Source of the DNA: JAKZSU01 sp047517485
Lineage (GTDB): Bacteria > Pseudomonadota > Alphaproteobacteria > UBA7887
DNA: 12,096 bases
Reading direction: 5' to 3'
Assembly: GCA_047517485.1 (NCBI GenBank)
Contig: JAKZSU010000206.1
Location: forward strand, 1-12,096
The translations under genes and the position numbers were made by a program. Under the pieces are notes generated by a model that was not told the DNA's origin, ran no database searches, and worked only from the letters and a program-made list of their open reading frames with translations. Below are positions 12,050 to 12,096 of this stretch, piece after piece. Positions within the stretch are counted from its first letter, which is position 1; each line of letters opens with the position of its first letter.

Positions 12050-12096
12050 CGGGCTCGGTCGCGTCGAAGCGGGTCACGCGGCCTGGAGCCTGTCGT

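Larger units (their letters stand above)
11922..12096. mobile_element. Possible IS21-like element terminus at the right edge
   Basis: The stretch starting TGTCGATAACAAACTGAGTT and the repeat of its inner part 25 bp later look like the TG-starting, multiply repeated ends of IS21-family elements. 11892-11921 would be the flank. No transposase can be identified; a minus-strand frame ending in a TGA (complement of 12074-12076) is too short to name. The rest of the element would lie beyond the window. Based on remembered resemblance, so low confidence. Confidence 0.3.

Noticed and set aside
12050..12096. A minus-strand CDS end (…DRLQAA, stop at 12074-12076) as a transposase C-terminus
   Set aside because: Only six codons are visible; any frame could end so. 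Kept only as a remark under the possible element end.

Overview
The window is high-GC DNA carrying a chromosomal set of genes typical of Alphaproteobacteria, most likely Rhodospirillales-like. The lineage call rests on three things seen here: an MmcB-type DNA-repair protein, a very short aa3-type cytochrome oxidase subunit IV, and intergenic repeats whose reverse strand reads like the 'PELMRG.PAWRLNA' fragments I recall from such genomes. The lineage is inferred; no rRNA or tRNA gene is present.

Layout. (1) 1-54: 5' end of a minus-strand gene leaving the window, with a strong Shine-Dalgarno half buried in an 11-bp hairpin. (2) 121-307 and 1337-1521: five same-orientation copies of a ~58-bp dispersed repeat on both sides of a ribokinase-like PfkB kinase (377-1312). 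(3) 1637-5236: a plus-strand operon of four enzymes (CRYL1-like hydroxyacid dehydrogenase, SDR, zinc alcohol dehydrogenase, class II aldolase). (4) 5243-7608: minus-strand genes meeting that operon with a 6-bp gap: small CoxIV, mmcB, a mini-lipoprotein, an RraA/HMG-aldolase-like protein and a second SDR. The last four are tightly packed, two junctions sharing one base between stop and start. (5) 7729-8397: a SprA-related putative metalloprotease. (6) 8494-11266: the homogentisate operon hmgA-fahA-maiA (minus strand, overlapping stop/start codons), divergent from a MarR regulator (11388-11891); a perfect 7+6+7 palindrome lies between them. (7) 11892-12096: a repeat-rich end with two direct repeats, an IS21-like terminus and a near-perfect 60-bp inverted repeat carrying two perfect DnaA-box sequences.

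Functions. The hmgA-fahA-maiA set turns homogentisate (from tyrosine/phenylalanine) into fumarate and acetoacetate, probably under the MarR protein. The enzymes at 1637-6706 (three oxidoreductases plus a class II aldolase on one strand, an SDR plus an RraA-like aldolase on the other) look like an oxidise-then-cleave route for a hydroxylated acid, sugar acid or polyol. The substrate cannot be read from sequence, and this is the best candidate here for an undescribed pathway. No defence system, CRISPR array or prophage was found.
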